From NCBI GenBank assembly GCA_029449245.1, contig JANATF010000016.1, positions 248,001 to 312,000 on the forward strand: a stretch of DNA of 64,000 nt, given 5' to 3'. Below, one piece after another: positions 21,701-32,399 of this stretch (positions are counted from its first letter, which is position 1; each line of letters opens with the position of its first letter). The notes beneath the pieces are model-generated. The model saw only the letters and a program-made list of their open reading frames with translations. It was not told the origin of the DNA and ran no database searches. The position numbers and the translations under genes were made by a program. Origin of the DNA: Mortierella alpina (Eukaryota > Mortierellomycota > Mortierellomycetes > Mortierellales > Mortierellaceae).

Positions 21701-24383
21701 TAACGTCAGCAGAAATCGAGCACCGCCTCTCAGCCAGAGTGTATCGTACTCTGGTGTGTCCACGTCTTCGTCGCTGCCCTCGACTAATGGTGAAGGAGGC
21801 AGGTCAAAGACATCCGGCTTCATCCGAGCCCTTTCATCTAAGCTGCGCTCCAAGCAGAGCGACGACCAATTGAGACCTGTCAGGGTCAACAACCAGCCTG
21901 TGGGCGCGGCTGCTTCTCCTCCGGCACTTTCTCCCGCCATGGCCTCTACCGTGTTGATCCCACCTGCCGTGTCGATCGAGCCCCCTCGCTTGCAGCTGAA
22001 CTTTTTGGACGATGTCATCAGCCCGGCTATCGCCACCGCGGCGACGACTCCTGGGCTCGGTAGCTCACTCGGGGACGGTGATCGTGATCTTCACGAACAC
22101 GATCTGCCGCCAACTTCGGCTCCGGCCCTGATGCATCCATCTCGCACAGGCGGCGGCAGCGCGGGCACCCTCGAGGGATGGAAGCGAGACGCACAAGATT
22201 CGCTTCCCATTTTGTCAGACAAGTCAGGAGGCGTGGATGAGGAGGTTACAGGACCCACCAGTACTGCTGCTGCGGGGCAGGATCAACAGGATCTTCGACC
22301 AAAGGGGTTCACAGGGGTGCGACGTGCTTCCGCCACAATGTTTGGGTCGGGTCATCATCATCCTCATTCGATTAGGGAACAGCAGCAGCGCCGAACTCTG
22401 AGGAAGGAGACTTCTTCGCCCTCTTTGCTGACCTCGGAGAGCCCTCTGCAGACGACAGCCGTAGCTGCGCAGAAAGATGGTAACGTGGTTGTAGTGCCGC
22501 CGCCGCAGATTATCTTGCAGTAAAGAATAGATCAAAGGGGTACGCTCTGTTCTGACACAAAACTATTCCTCTCCTCTTTTTGTTGAATTTTATTTTCCTC
22601 CATATCGACTATTTCAATTGCAGTGAGCGCAGTGGCAGCAGCAATACGGGCCATTGAAGCCACAACCGCGTCCAAGACCTTGAAGCAAGAGCCGCAAGAT
22701 CATCCATCCCAGCAGAAGCAGCAGCAACAAGCCAGTATTCTAGAAGCCGATGCCATCTCCGGAGAGGGCAGCATCCCCAAGAAGACGGATGCGGACGAGA
22801 ACGAATTCCGGTTCTCGACCGCGACGCTCCTGAAGGATGGTAAGCTCTACTACCAGTTACAATGGGAACAGTTTTCGGAACTAGGGTTCAAAGCACCTGA
22901 ACAAGTAATGACTGAAAAAAAACAACCGGATCAGAACCCGGACGGGATTCATCATTATCATCACCCTCGACTGTCCCAGGAGGATCCTTGGAGGCAAAGC
23001 AGCTCGAGTACGACGACCATCGCAACGATGATGACGACGACGACAACGACAACGACAACGTCGATACATCATCATCCTCATCCAACGCAGCAACACCAGC
23101 AGCATCAGATGCAGCCAGCGTCGACGACGGCAGCGAACTCGGGCAGCGTTTCCTTGGATCTTCCGGGGCAGATAGGTCAAGTGTCCATGTCCAAGAAGGC
23201 GGCCAAGTTGATGGGACTGATGGAGTTCCAACAGGATCAAGAACCGACGAGCGGGACCCAGAAGGAAACGGGACCGGGCGAGGACGTGATCATGTCCAAG
23301 AAGGCAGCCAAGTTGATGGGACTGATGGAGTTCCAGCAGGATCAAGGACCGACGAGCAGGTCCCGGAAGGAAACAGGATCAGGCGAGGAAGTGGTCATGT
23401 CCAGGAAAGCGGCCAAGTTGATGGGACTCATGGAATTTCAACCGGATCAGGGACTGAACGTGAACCAGCAACGGAGGGCAGGACCGAGCGAGGCACAGAA
23501 GGCGGCTGCGATGCTGGCAGCACGCGAGAGCTTCATGGCTCTGGCCAAGGACCCGAAGGCTATGGCGGCATTGAAAGCTGGTTCGAATGGTGGAACAGGA
23601 CAGCCGATGATTATCGGCACTGGGTCCTTTCGCAGGGGATCGATCATCCCAGAGATGGAAATGAACCCTCTGGTGACGACGATGCCTCCTCGACCGATCA
23701 TCACGAGCAAGCTGGACTTCAAGTCCCCCGAGCAGGACGCGAGCGACAGTCCTCAGGAGAGTATGTCCGCCAAATCATCTCCTCTCTCGTCAGCAGCCGT
23801 GGCAGCAGCACCTTGGTCGGACTCCATGACCAAGACGCAGCCTGGGTCAGCTGCTGCTGGTGGTGGTGGACCTGGCTCTTCTGCGTCCTTGCCATCGGCG
23901 CAGGCTCCCGATAGTTTTGAAACCATGGAGGCGGGTTTTTTAGATTCGACAACGATGGTCAAGGCAAAAAAGGGTCATCGGTTATTTGGAAAGAAGTTCA
24001 AGTCAGTATCAAAGAAGAATCAGCTAGGGCAGGGTTTCGGATCGACAGCAGCATCTCCGGAGGCGGCCTCATTGCCGAGCATAGGGAACGGCGGTAAGGC
24101 TGGACGGAAGAAGAGACTGTTGCCTGCAGGTGTGAGACAACAGGATGTGATGACCAAGACCGTGGAGTCGATGGATGAGGTGTTCCCTTGGATGTGCATC
24201 GAGCATATGGCTGGGCAGGAGAGCGGATGGGTCATGCTGGAGCCCGTGCAGGATGGCGCTGTGGGCTGGGTGTTGATCGATAAGCTGGAGGACGAAATGG
24301 AGGCCATGGTCCGATCAAACCAATCTACTATCCACCCGCTGCAACAGGATGGACCATCGCAGCTCGATTCGACCGCATTTTAA
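18717..24383 (+). CDS. Msb1/Mug8-type RhoGAP-like cell-polarity protein
   Basis: Four exons (18717-19095, 19163-19387, 19465-22479, 22624-24383) give 1792 residues in frame. Residues about 90-330 resemble the RhoGAP-like fold of Msb1/Mug8 (DUF1708) proteins: RCIKEIRERG...LTTKGILRQ, DIHLVAHAMKWAIRY, then LAHLNNMTLVSVAKAIS. These act as scaffolds with Cdc42/Rho1 at growth sites. The rest is low-complexity and Ser/Pro-rich, with four to five RRPSLL-type repeats (21067-21293), a Gln/Thr/His tract and three KKAAKLMGLMEF repeats (23188-23460). I join the last exon because the open frame from 22624 has no usable ATG for about 95 codons and starts at a TTGCAG acceptor. The donor GTAACG at 22480 keeps the frame. 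Without this splice the protein would stop at 22523. A second optional in-frame intron may lie at 22905-22979. Confidence 0.68.
21067..21293 (+). repeat. Tandem RRPSLL...DERP repeats in the Msb1-like gene
   Basis: Five tandem copies of about 15-19 residues carry RRPSLL/RRPSFL followed by (T/S)DERP. Each contains an RRxS basophilic-kinase (PKA-type) consensus. The DNA repeats differ in length and sequence, so they are not a recent expansion. Confidence 0.8.
23188..23460 (+). repeat. Three 35-residue repeats in the Msb1-like gene
   Basis: The units begin MSKKAAKLMGLMEFQQDQ, MSKKAAKLMGLMEFQQDQ and MSRKAAKLMGLMEFQPDQ at 105-base spacing, with linkers like EPTSGTQKETGPGED. The helical, amphipathic core suggests a repeated docking motif. 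Confidence 0.85.
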
Positions 24384-25097
24384 GGAGGCACAGCATTTGG
24401 ACGGACTCGGACCAACCACGGTCCCACACTCAACCTGCCCTCTCGTTTTACTCCATCCCTCTCTTTCTTTTTCTCGCGTTCACTTTTCTCGCGTTCTCCT
24501 ACTCTCCTCTCTTCATCCCTTTCATCCTCTTTCGTTTTCTTTCTTCATTTTTGCGTCTTTTACTCCGTTCTTGAACCTTGACTTGCAGGTAGCATCTTGT
24601 TTTACCTGTATCCTCTTGGTTGTTTTGCCTTCCACCTAAGGAAGAGAAAAAAAAATTATGCCCTTACGCCCTTCAACGTTGTATACTACATACACTCCAT
24701 GTGCCCTTCCAAGGAAACCCTCTCTCTCTCATAAAAAAAATATCTGCAATGAACCCCCTCCCTGAGCCTTGCCGTCAACGCGACGGCTTTAACCTTCCAA
24801 ATATACATCTTGAACATGGACCCAGTGGACGAAGAACAAAGAAAAGATGTTTTTGTTTTAAATGCTTTTTCATTCATTTTTATTCATGGGAATGATGAAA
24901 ATGTTGTTACAATGGTTATGTTGTAAAGAGCGTGGTAGGTAGATAAAAAAATATTGGCGAGAAAAAAAAACGAAAGAGAAGACTGAAGAGTAATGTAAAG
25001 ACAGTGAGAAAATAACAATAGCGTTCTTGCACTGGGTATCGTGGTAAGGGGGAAATAGTGTCAAGAAACAACCGGTGGATCCTTTCTATTTTTTTTT
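24384..25097. other. Convergent 3' intergenic region
   Basis: Shared 3' flank of the Msb1-like gene (plus) and the P-type ATPase (minus). It is T-rich on the plus strand near 24450-24600 and contains A-runs; no coding segment is seen. Confidence 0.4.
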
Positions 25098-28000
25098 TTA
25101 CCAAGCAAGCTTTCCAAAGATGCTGTTGGGGAAGCAGCGCACCATAAGCTTGCGCATCTCATCCGCGAGAAGAACGGCAACGGCGCAAGGAATAGGAAGG
25201 AGCCAGTACTTGATCGGAACCGGGTTGGTCAACATGACCTCGTTAATGGCGGGGACCTCTGTAACGAGGATGGCAATAAGCAAGGAAGCGAACATGCCGG
25301 CAAACAACCACAGGTTGCGACGCTTCTCGCGGATAGGGTCCGCCTGAAGGATGGAAAGGCGACGGTTGCGGATAGAGAGAACGTTGCCCCACTGCATGAT
25401 CACCAGCGCGATGAAGGTAACACACTGGCCTGTGTTGACATGGTAGCCGTTAAAGTCGTCGATCGAAACGCCTGGCTTCAGCTTTTCGGCCGGAATATCC
25501 GTGAGGAAAGTGAAGACAAGATCCTGGAAGCCCAAGCCGGTGTATTCCTTGAGGTACGTGAAGAACAGCATGTTGCTGAAAAAGGTCATGATGCTGCCGA
25601 TGAAGATGTATGACTGAAGATAGATCCTGCCGGTAATCAAATGCTCCTTCTTGGCATTGCGGGGAGGCAAAGCCAGCAAGTCAAACTCCTCTTGCTCCAT
25701 GACCAGGGCCGTGCAAGGGAAGCCGTCGGTGAAGCAGCAAATGACGATCATCAAGAACGAGGACAATGGCAAAGGGGTTCCCAAGAATGTGTTGATCAGG
25801 ACAGGCCAGATCTCACTCCAGCTTCCGGCGGGCAGCAAGTATCCAATAACCTTTTGCAAGTTCTGGAAGGTAATACGACCAAGACGCATGGCTACAGGAA
25901 TCGAGTCGAATCCACCGAGAAGGATCAGGTCGGAGGCCTCAATGGCCACGTCGGAACCAGAAACAACAGCAACACCCACGTCCGCAGCCTTGAGAGCAGG
26001 GGCATCATTCACACCGTCACCGGTCACGGCGACAACACCATCGCGATGCTGGAATTCGTTGACGATCTTGAGCTTTTGTTCGGGCGAGGTACGGGCAAAG
26101 ACAATTTCTTCATAGGCGCAGACAAGATCCCATTCACCAGGGCTCATTCTTGAGAGATCGGCTCCGGTCAAGACCAAGGAGGTGCCCTCACGGAAACGAG
26201 GACGGCCGAGCTCATACTCGCCCAAATCCGAGAATGATCCCTCGTATTCAAGTTTACCGCGCTTGAGGCTCGGGTCAACAATGTCGTCATACGTATCAGG
26301 TTCGCGATCCATCGAGAAGAGTCCGATCTGCTTGGCAATGGCAGATGCCGTCAATCCGAAATCACCTGTGACCATGAAAAAGCGAGCACCAGCGCGACGG
26401 CAGGCTGCAATCGTGTCCTTGATCTCGGGGCGGGGTGGGTCCATGATGCCAATAAGTCCGAGAATGCACAGCTCCTGAAGTCCCTGTCGGGTCAGTTCCT
26501 CCTGCAGACCAGTGTTGTTGGACGATCCGGAGGGGTTATGCGCATCCGCAAAGTATGGGATGTAACGACCCTTACAAAGCATCAGCACACGCTGACCACG
26601 ACGGGACCATGCCATCTGGATACGCGAAAGCTCAGCCTTCCAGTCATCTGAGAGTTGCTGAGGAGTGTTGGAACCGGCAGCCAAGAATGAGGAGCAGTAT
26701 GGCAAAAGAACATCTGGAGCGCCCTTGACAAAGACGAGCTGGGCGTCTTTTTCGCTTCCGGCGGTAGTTTTAGCACTGGTCATGTCACTTCCGAACAAGG
26801 TCTTGATCACTTCGGGATTCTGAGCCGAACCCTGATAAACAGCCATCATCCATTTGTTGCGCGAGTTGAAGGGGATTTCATGAGTACGTTCGAAGCAGTT
26901 CGTAAGGGTCGTGCTGTCGGCGAGCTGGGATCCGAAGCGGAGGAGAGCGCTGTCTGTAGCATCACCGAGGACGTTTCGCTCGGCGATGGGCAATTCGAGT
27001 GTTTCCTGATCAAACTTGGCGTTGTTGCAGAGCAGGGTTGCCAACTGGAGCTGACGGAGAGCAAGGATGGGGGCTGGATCATCGGACTGGGGCAGGCAAT
27101 TGGGCTTGGTCTCTTTTTCGATCTTGCTGCGTGCCTCCTCGGGGGTAGATTCGTGGTCAAGGAAGGCAAGGTTGGTGACAAACATCTTGTTCTCGGTCAG
27201 TGTGCCTGTCTTGTCGGAGCAGATGACGTTGACGCAGCCGAGGGTCTCGACGGTGGTGAGAGCCTTGGGCAGGATGTTGTTGGCGCGCATCCTGCGGGCA
27301 ATCATCAACAGAGTCAGAGACACGCAAACGGGCATTCCTGAGAACATAGAGCAGAGAGAGAGAGCCATAGGTCAGTTCACTTGGTCAATTAGAGATCCGC
27401 AGATATGATGTCACTCCATTTTCTCAGACGCGTTTTCTTCTCTAGGCGCCTTGCATGTGCTCTCAAGGTTGTACACACAATCACACAATCATGAAAAATC
27501 ATACGTACCTTCAGGGATAAAAGCGACAACACAGCCCATGAGGGTAACAAGCAGGGTGGCAGTTGGCATGAACTCGGGGTGGTCGCGACGAAGCCAGACA
27601 GCCCACACAACGAGGATCATTCCGGCCAGCAGGACGGTGAGGCCGACAATAATCTTGACAAAGCGGGTGATTTCCTGGTGGATGATGGTCTTCTTCTCCT
27701 TACGGCCTGAGGTCAGCTTGTTGATGCGACCCATCAGCGTGTCATTACCCTTCAGTACAACAACACCAACGCAGGAACCCTGAACAACGTGCGTGCCCAT
27801 GAAAGCAACGTTCTTGGACTCCAAAAAGTTGTCGTCGGTCGAACTTGTGCTAGCCTCGATAGCCTCACTCTCTCCGGTCAGCACGGCTCGATCGAAGCGG
27901 GTATCGTTCGAGGCCTGGACCAGGCGCAGATCTGCAGGCACTTTGTTTCCGAGAGACAGATGAACACGGTCACCGACCACCAGCTTTGAGGCGGGGATCT

Positions 28001-28727
28001 TGACGAGCTGGCCATCACGGAAGACAATACAATCAGCGGGGATCATGTCCATGATGGAGGACATGACACGAGCAGTTGAAAAGTCCTGGAAAGCAGAGAA
28101 CGAGGCCTGGAGAAAGATGACAAAGATCTGGCGATTGGGAAAACAAAATAAGAGAGATTAACAACTGGATCACCATCATATGCTCGTGGGGCCAACGATG
28201 GCCTATACGGCATCGAGAAGGACAGAGGTACTTACAACAAGGATGGCAAGAGCCAAGTTGGTGGGGTTGGGAGGATTGGAGAGCGGAGGCTGCCAGCAGA
28301 GGAAGAAGGTGATGACACCAATCCAAAGAACCGAGCAGAAGCCGCCAAAGAGATAGCCAAAGATTTTCTTGGCATAGTTGGGCTTGCGAGTGTCGAGCGT
28401 GTTGGGTCCGTTGGCATGAAGGCGTCTGTTAGCCTCGGCAGTCTCGAGACCAAGGGCCTCGTTCGAGTTGAAGCGAAGGCTGATCTCGGCGGGAGTGAGC
28501 TTGTGGAAGTCGACGGTGGAGAAGAAGTCGGTCTCTGCAGACATGTCCTCTTCCTTCTTCTTCTTGCCCTTGGAGTCCTTGAGCTTGAGCTCGCCGGTGC
28601 GCTGGGTTTCGTTGACGTGGATCGACAGGGTGCGGAACTCGATGGGCACGGCGTTGCCTTGGGCGCGCTCCATGGTCTGAGTCCTGACCAGAGCGAGCGA
28701 CTTTCTGTTCTCCTTGTCGTTGGCCAT
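25098..28727 (-). CDS. P-type cation ATPase, Na,K-ATPase alpha-like (type IIC)
   Basis: Three exons (28727-28236, 28127-27509, 27337-25098) give 1116 residues. The N-terminal cation-ATPase domain ([11 protein letters not shown]...) leads to M1/M2, the actuator loop with LTGES, and M4 with IPEG split by an intron and completed as PEGMPV. The phosphorylation motif CSDKTGTLT has Asp near residue 412. KGAPD (nucleotide site), MVTGD and the hinge [19 protein letters not shown] follow, then M5-M10. The order and loop sequences are closer to animal Na,K/H,K-ATPase alpha subunits than to fungal Ena pumps or Pma1. In M6, CCFTDGFP keeps one of the two Asp residues of animal pumps (IDLGTD) and has Cys at the other. 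Likely role is alkali-cation transport at the plasma or an internal membrane. No beta-subunit gene is visible nearby. Confidence 0.92.
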
Positions 28728-29959
28728 GATGGTTAGCGATGGCACGTTACGGAGGAGTGTGTATGTGAGTGAGTGTGAGTGTGTGTGTGTGTGCAAATGG
28801 AAGACGACGACGCTGCAGCAACGAGAGATGAACAAGAAGAATCTCCTAGATGCCCAGATGGATAAGGAGAGAGTGAGAGTGAGAGAGCGTGAGCGAGAGG
28901 TCTGTCAAGCTGCTGCTGCTGGTTGCTGGAGTGTGGTGAGGAGAGAGAGAAAAGAACAAAGAAAAGAGGACGACAAGCACCGCTTTTATGGGCCAGCAGA
29001 TCAGTCGCCGCAATGGGATTGGCCACAGAGGCAAAGGGCATGGCAGCCACGTCGAGTCTGTCTGCCTGTCGAGGATCAGAGGCTCGGCACAGTCGCACAG
29101 GAGGGTCAGCGTGCAGGCGTGCAACCGACAGCTGCTGCAGTGCTGGAAACGCTAATCTCCCAAACACCAGAGGGTCCACAGCCTGGCCAATTCAGTCGAT
29201 CGTTCATAATGACATTCAAAGCGCGATAGCGGCGCATCGCTCTTAAACGTCGTTGCACAACCACCCAGTGCCTGAAAAGCAGGGCGAGGCCCTCGCCGCA
29301 ATTAGAGAGGGTAGGAAAAATCGCGCATTTTTTTTGACTGTGATCTTTGCCTCACCTCCACACAGGAGAACTCAGCTGCGGGAGCGCTCAGGGGAGGGAA
29401 TTCTCACTGGAGCAGACTTTGAATTTGGTTTGCGCGATTTATTTCTTTGTGTCTGTGCCTCTGAAAAATCTAGGCTTCTTCTGTCTGATACGGCTGCATC
29501 TCCCCTCCTTTGCTCTGTCACCAAGATCGGCCTATATTAACAACCCTGTGAGGATTATGAACGATCATGAAATGATAGCATTGTCAAAAAAAAAATGAAG
29601 GGAGGGGGTCGCTGCATGCATGGCCACGCAAATTGTCCACGTTTGACTGAACAACGTGCAACAAGCGACCGAAAAACAAAATGTGATTGCTCCGAGACCA
29701 CAATCGGACATGGAAAACGAAGGTGGGTCGAGCGACCGAAGCATAAAAAATCCGAGAGAATAAGCGTGGCTATTGAATCAAACGCTCACTGATCGACGCT
29801 GCGGCGTGCAGCTATCGCACTCCTGATCATGGTGAAGAGTCCGTTGAAGCGGCGCCTGCGAGGAGAACAGCTTTGAATGACAATATTGTTTATAGCACAA
29901 GGCGTACTTGAGATCCCTATACAAAAGCACAAGAATACATGGCTTCATGACTCTGCACC
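28728..29959. other. ATPase upstream region with microsatellites
   Basis: It contains GT- and GA-rich short repeats (about 28755-28795 and 28870-28900), consistent with a leader/promoter of the ATPase. It also contains the 3' flank of the small gene ending at 29960. No coding segment recognised. Confidence 0.4.
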
Positions 29960-30618
29960 CTACTTGAACCCCCTCTCAGCTGCAGCTTCATCTACATCTC
30001 CTGATGTTTGCTTGGGATAGACTACTGGAGCCACCAATGAGCCATCAGTCTTGGATACCTCATAGCACTTTTCGCAGCTCTGGGGCGTGTCACATTGACT
30101 CCCGCCAAACACGTTTTGTTCAACTTGCATGCAGACCTAATTGGAGAGCTCTTGCCACACCAATAACGGTGCATGGGGTGCATCATGGCGTACGCTACTG
30201 CGTGTGCATAGCCTCAGCTCTCGTACCACGAATAGCAACATGGCGCATAGTGTTCTATCTCCACCCAACTTACCGTTGATACATCATTAAGAGAGGTCTG
30301 CAGCTGCATAATGCGCCTTACCGACACGCGCAGTTCGATCCAAAGGCGCAAAATCGAATAAAATATCCCGAAAATAGAGATGCAATACTTCAGAATATAC
30401 CATGGCCATCGTGCTCGACACTCATTTTCTCCCGCAAACGAGCCATTCAAGGCGAGCTCCGCGGCCATAGCAGAGTCCATGTTGAACATGCTGCTGCAGC
30501 GGATTTCAAGGACATGCTTGATATTAGAGACGTGAGACACTTACTGATAGATCAGCGCACGTTCACAACGGTGCAAAGGGTCATAGTAATGGTGACCCAA
30601 ATGCCGTCCTTCATTCAT
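29960..30618 (-). CDS. Small single-pass membrane protein, unknown family
   Basis: I assemble three exons (30618-30545, 30493-30274, 30136-29960) into 156 residues; the lengths (74+220+177) sum to a multiple of three and donors are GTAAGT at both introns. The protein starts MNEGRHLGHHYYDPLHRCE and has one hydrophobic stretch (WYILKYCISIFGIFYSILRL). It ends with a Cys cluster (CDTPQSCEKC) and an acidic tail (SGDVDEAAAERGFK). The first intron is short (about 51 bases; a second AG three bases on would shorten the protein by one residue). I do not recognise the family. Context gives no function: it lies between the ATPase and another unrecognised gene. Confidence 0.55.
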
Positions 30619-31080
30619 CGTCCCTTGCTGATGTTCATGTCGCAGCTACTCGTGTCCCTGATTCATGTCGTGCACCCTGTTTCATCATTCCTGTCAACCC
30701 GGAGGACCTGTCACTCTTTGACAGCAGGAAAAATGCCTCTTTTTTATATTTTCTTGCTGCAATAGTGAGCTTGAAGTAACGATGCACCAAAGCTGACAGC
30801 CGACAGAACGCAGGGAGGCATTTTCGTCCATTGGTCACAAAGCCCACCTGCGACTTGGAGGTGAGTGTGTCAAGGCAAAGTCATTAGCACGGATTCTCGT
30901 GCGGATGAGGTCTTTTTTTCCTTCTCTCCTACTGCCTGTGGTGATCAACGATGTAAATATAAAAAGGAACGTTGCTCCTCGAACTTGTAAACGGTTCCTC
31001 CTCCTCTCATTCCCCCCTCTGCCTCTCGCCTTTGATCACTCTGTCAATCATCTCACCATCTCCTACATCCATATTACAAT
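30619..31080. other. Spacer with promoter of the gene at 31081
   Basis: Divergent spacer. A TATAAAAA at 30958-30965 (plus) is followed by a pyrimidine-rich stretch (about 30985-31070), the usual fungal core-promoter arrangement for a plus-strand gene starting near 31081. Confidence 0.45.
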
Positions 31081-31891
31081 ATGGTGTTAGCTTCAACCTA
31101 GACAGCGCGCTCCAAACTATCAAAAGCCTTTGCTTTCACTATTTGCCGAGATCCTACGGTTTTCATGACCTCAACATCTCTTTTAGTTCCGCGAGCCCCG
31201 CATTCTGTCTAGACCCAAGGTTCCAACCAAACGCGAATCACCTGGGCCCAGATCATTTTCTACAAACTCTCATATCGTCTCTCGCAATCGCTAGCGAAAC
31301 TTGACGCGCTCCTCCCAAATCATCGCTCTCCTTCGAAGTCTCACATCCCCTTGGACGAGTGGTTTTACCTTTTTCCCCCTCCCCTCAAAATCCATCTGCT
31401 TCTAGCCTCAAGTTGCTGTCCAGTCCCCGATGACGCGTGTTTAGACTAGTGAAAAGTGGTTGTACTCGCTCACATTGATTCATCGTTGACGACGAAGAAG
31501 TCGAGTATTTGCTCGAACATCGAAGCGCTGGCTCCCTAGAGTCCAGTATGACATCTTCGAGAACGAGAGTGATATTTACTTCCACAGGCAGCTCTGTCCT
31601 CTTCTTTCCAAGCTGGCGAGTTGCGCATGCATATCAGGTCATGTACTGGGATACGTAGACCTTATTGTGAGGCATTTTGCTGTTTGCTTTTTTTTCACTG
31701 ATACTCGTGAATTTTGATGTGTAGATGTAGCACAAGAGGCGATCGCCATCTACAATGTGAAAACGCACTTGTTCAATTACAAAAAAAAATGCCTCAATGG
31801 AGTTGTGGGCGTGCAGCTCAGGTACTTAGCCCTGAGGAGGAAGGAAAATGCACGACCCACAATAGTCTATGACGCTGCTTGTTGTCGGTAG
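31081..31891 (+). CDS. Small spliced gene, possible TFIIB/cyclin-box-like fold
   Basis: No long open frame exists here, but short coding blocks join in phase: ATG (31081-31083), 31213-31436, 31498-31637 and 31725-31891, totalling 177 residues. Blocks read like protein: TRITWAQIIFYKLSYRLS, then QYDIFENESDIYFHRQ, then DVAQEAIAIYN with KCLNGVVGVQLRYLALRR. The last part resembles the pattern of TFIIB/Brf cyclin repeats (A..lY......L.G....a...lyla.R....pt), but this is by eye only. Acceptors (CTAG, GTGTAG) and donors (GTGTTA, GTGTTT, GTCATG) are mostly weak on the donor side, so the first exons are uncertain. A TATA box lies 116 bases upstream and an AATAAA at 31916 follows the stop. Confidence 0.38.
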
Positions 31892-32399
31892 ACTAGTCTT
31901 GTGCGTTGGTGAGGCAATAAAAAGTGCTTCTGTGCGACTTGGACCTAGAACTGTAACTCTATCAAACTCATGAGCTGCTTTGTCGACAAGAACGGTGCTA
32001 GAAAATCTACTATTTTGTTTTTGCGCGATTTTTCGTATCTACGCCGAGTGAAAAATAATGCCTCTTTTTTTTTTTTTTTTGAGTTTTCGAAGGCTGAGAA
32101 TCGTCTGAGGGTGAGCTAGCAGGGGCCTCGTACACTCTGGTACACTCTTACAACTCTACAAATGCAAATTGCATCTCCTGAGCTGCTTTGGTAGCCCCTG
32201 GGACCACTGTACCCCCTTTCATGCAGGCACAGCGCTCGTCCACTTGTCACATATCCCATTCACTCGCCCACTTTTTTTTTTCTTTTTTTTTTAAATCGTT
32301 GAAGCGACTCTTCTTTCTCACGAAGTAAGCGCTGGACTACAGCAGGTCCAGCACAGCTACGATAAAGGCCTAGCAAGATCTAGAGACTGGACTGGACGT
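31892..32399. other. Convergent spacer with homopolymer runs
   Basis: It contains AATAAA just after the upstream stop, a T-run near 32066-32081 and T-rich DNA at 32271-32292. No coding segment seen. Confidence 0.4.

Noticed and set aside
22521-22523. TAA as the end of the Msb1-like gene, with the next frame as a separate gene
   Set aside because: The next frame lacks an ATG where its protein-like sequence begins and starts at a splice acceptor, so splicing is the better model.
30972-31304. 110-codon plus-strand open frame
   Set aside because: It overlaps the proposed leader, first intron and second exon of the gene at 31081-31891 in another frame; its downstream part is less protein-like than the spliced frame.
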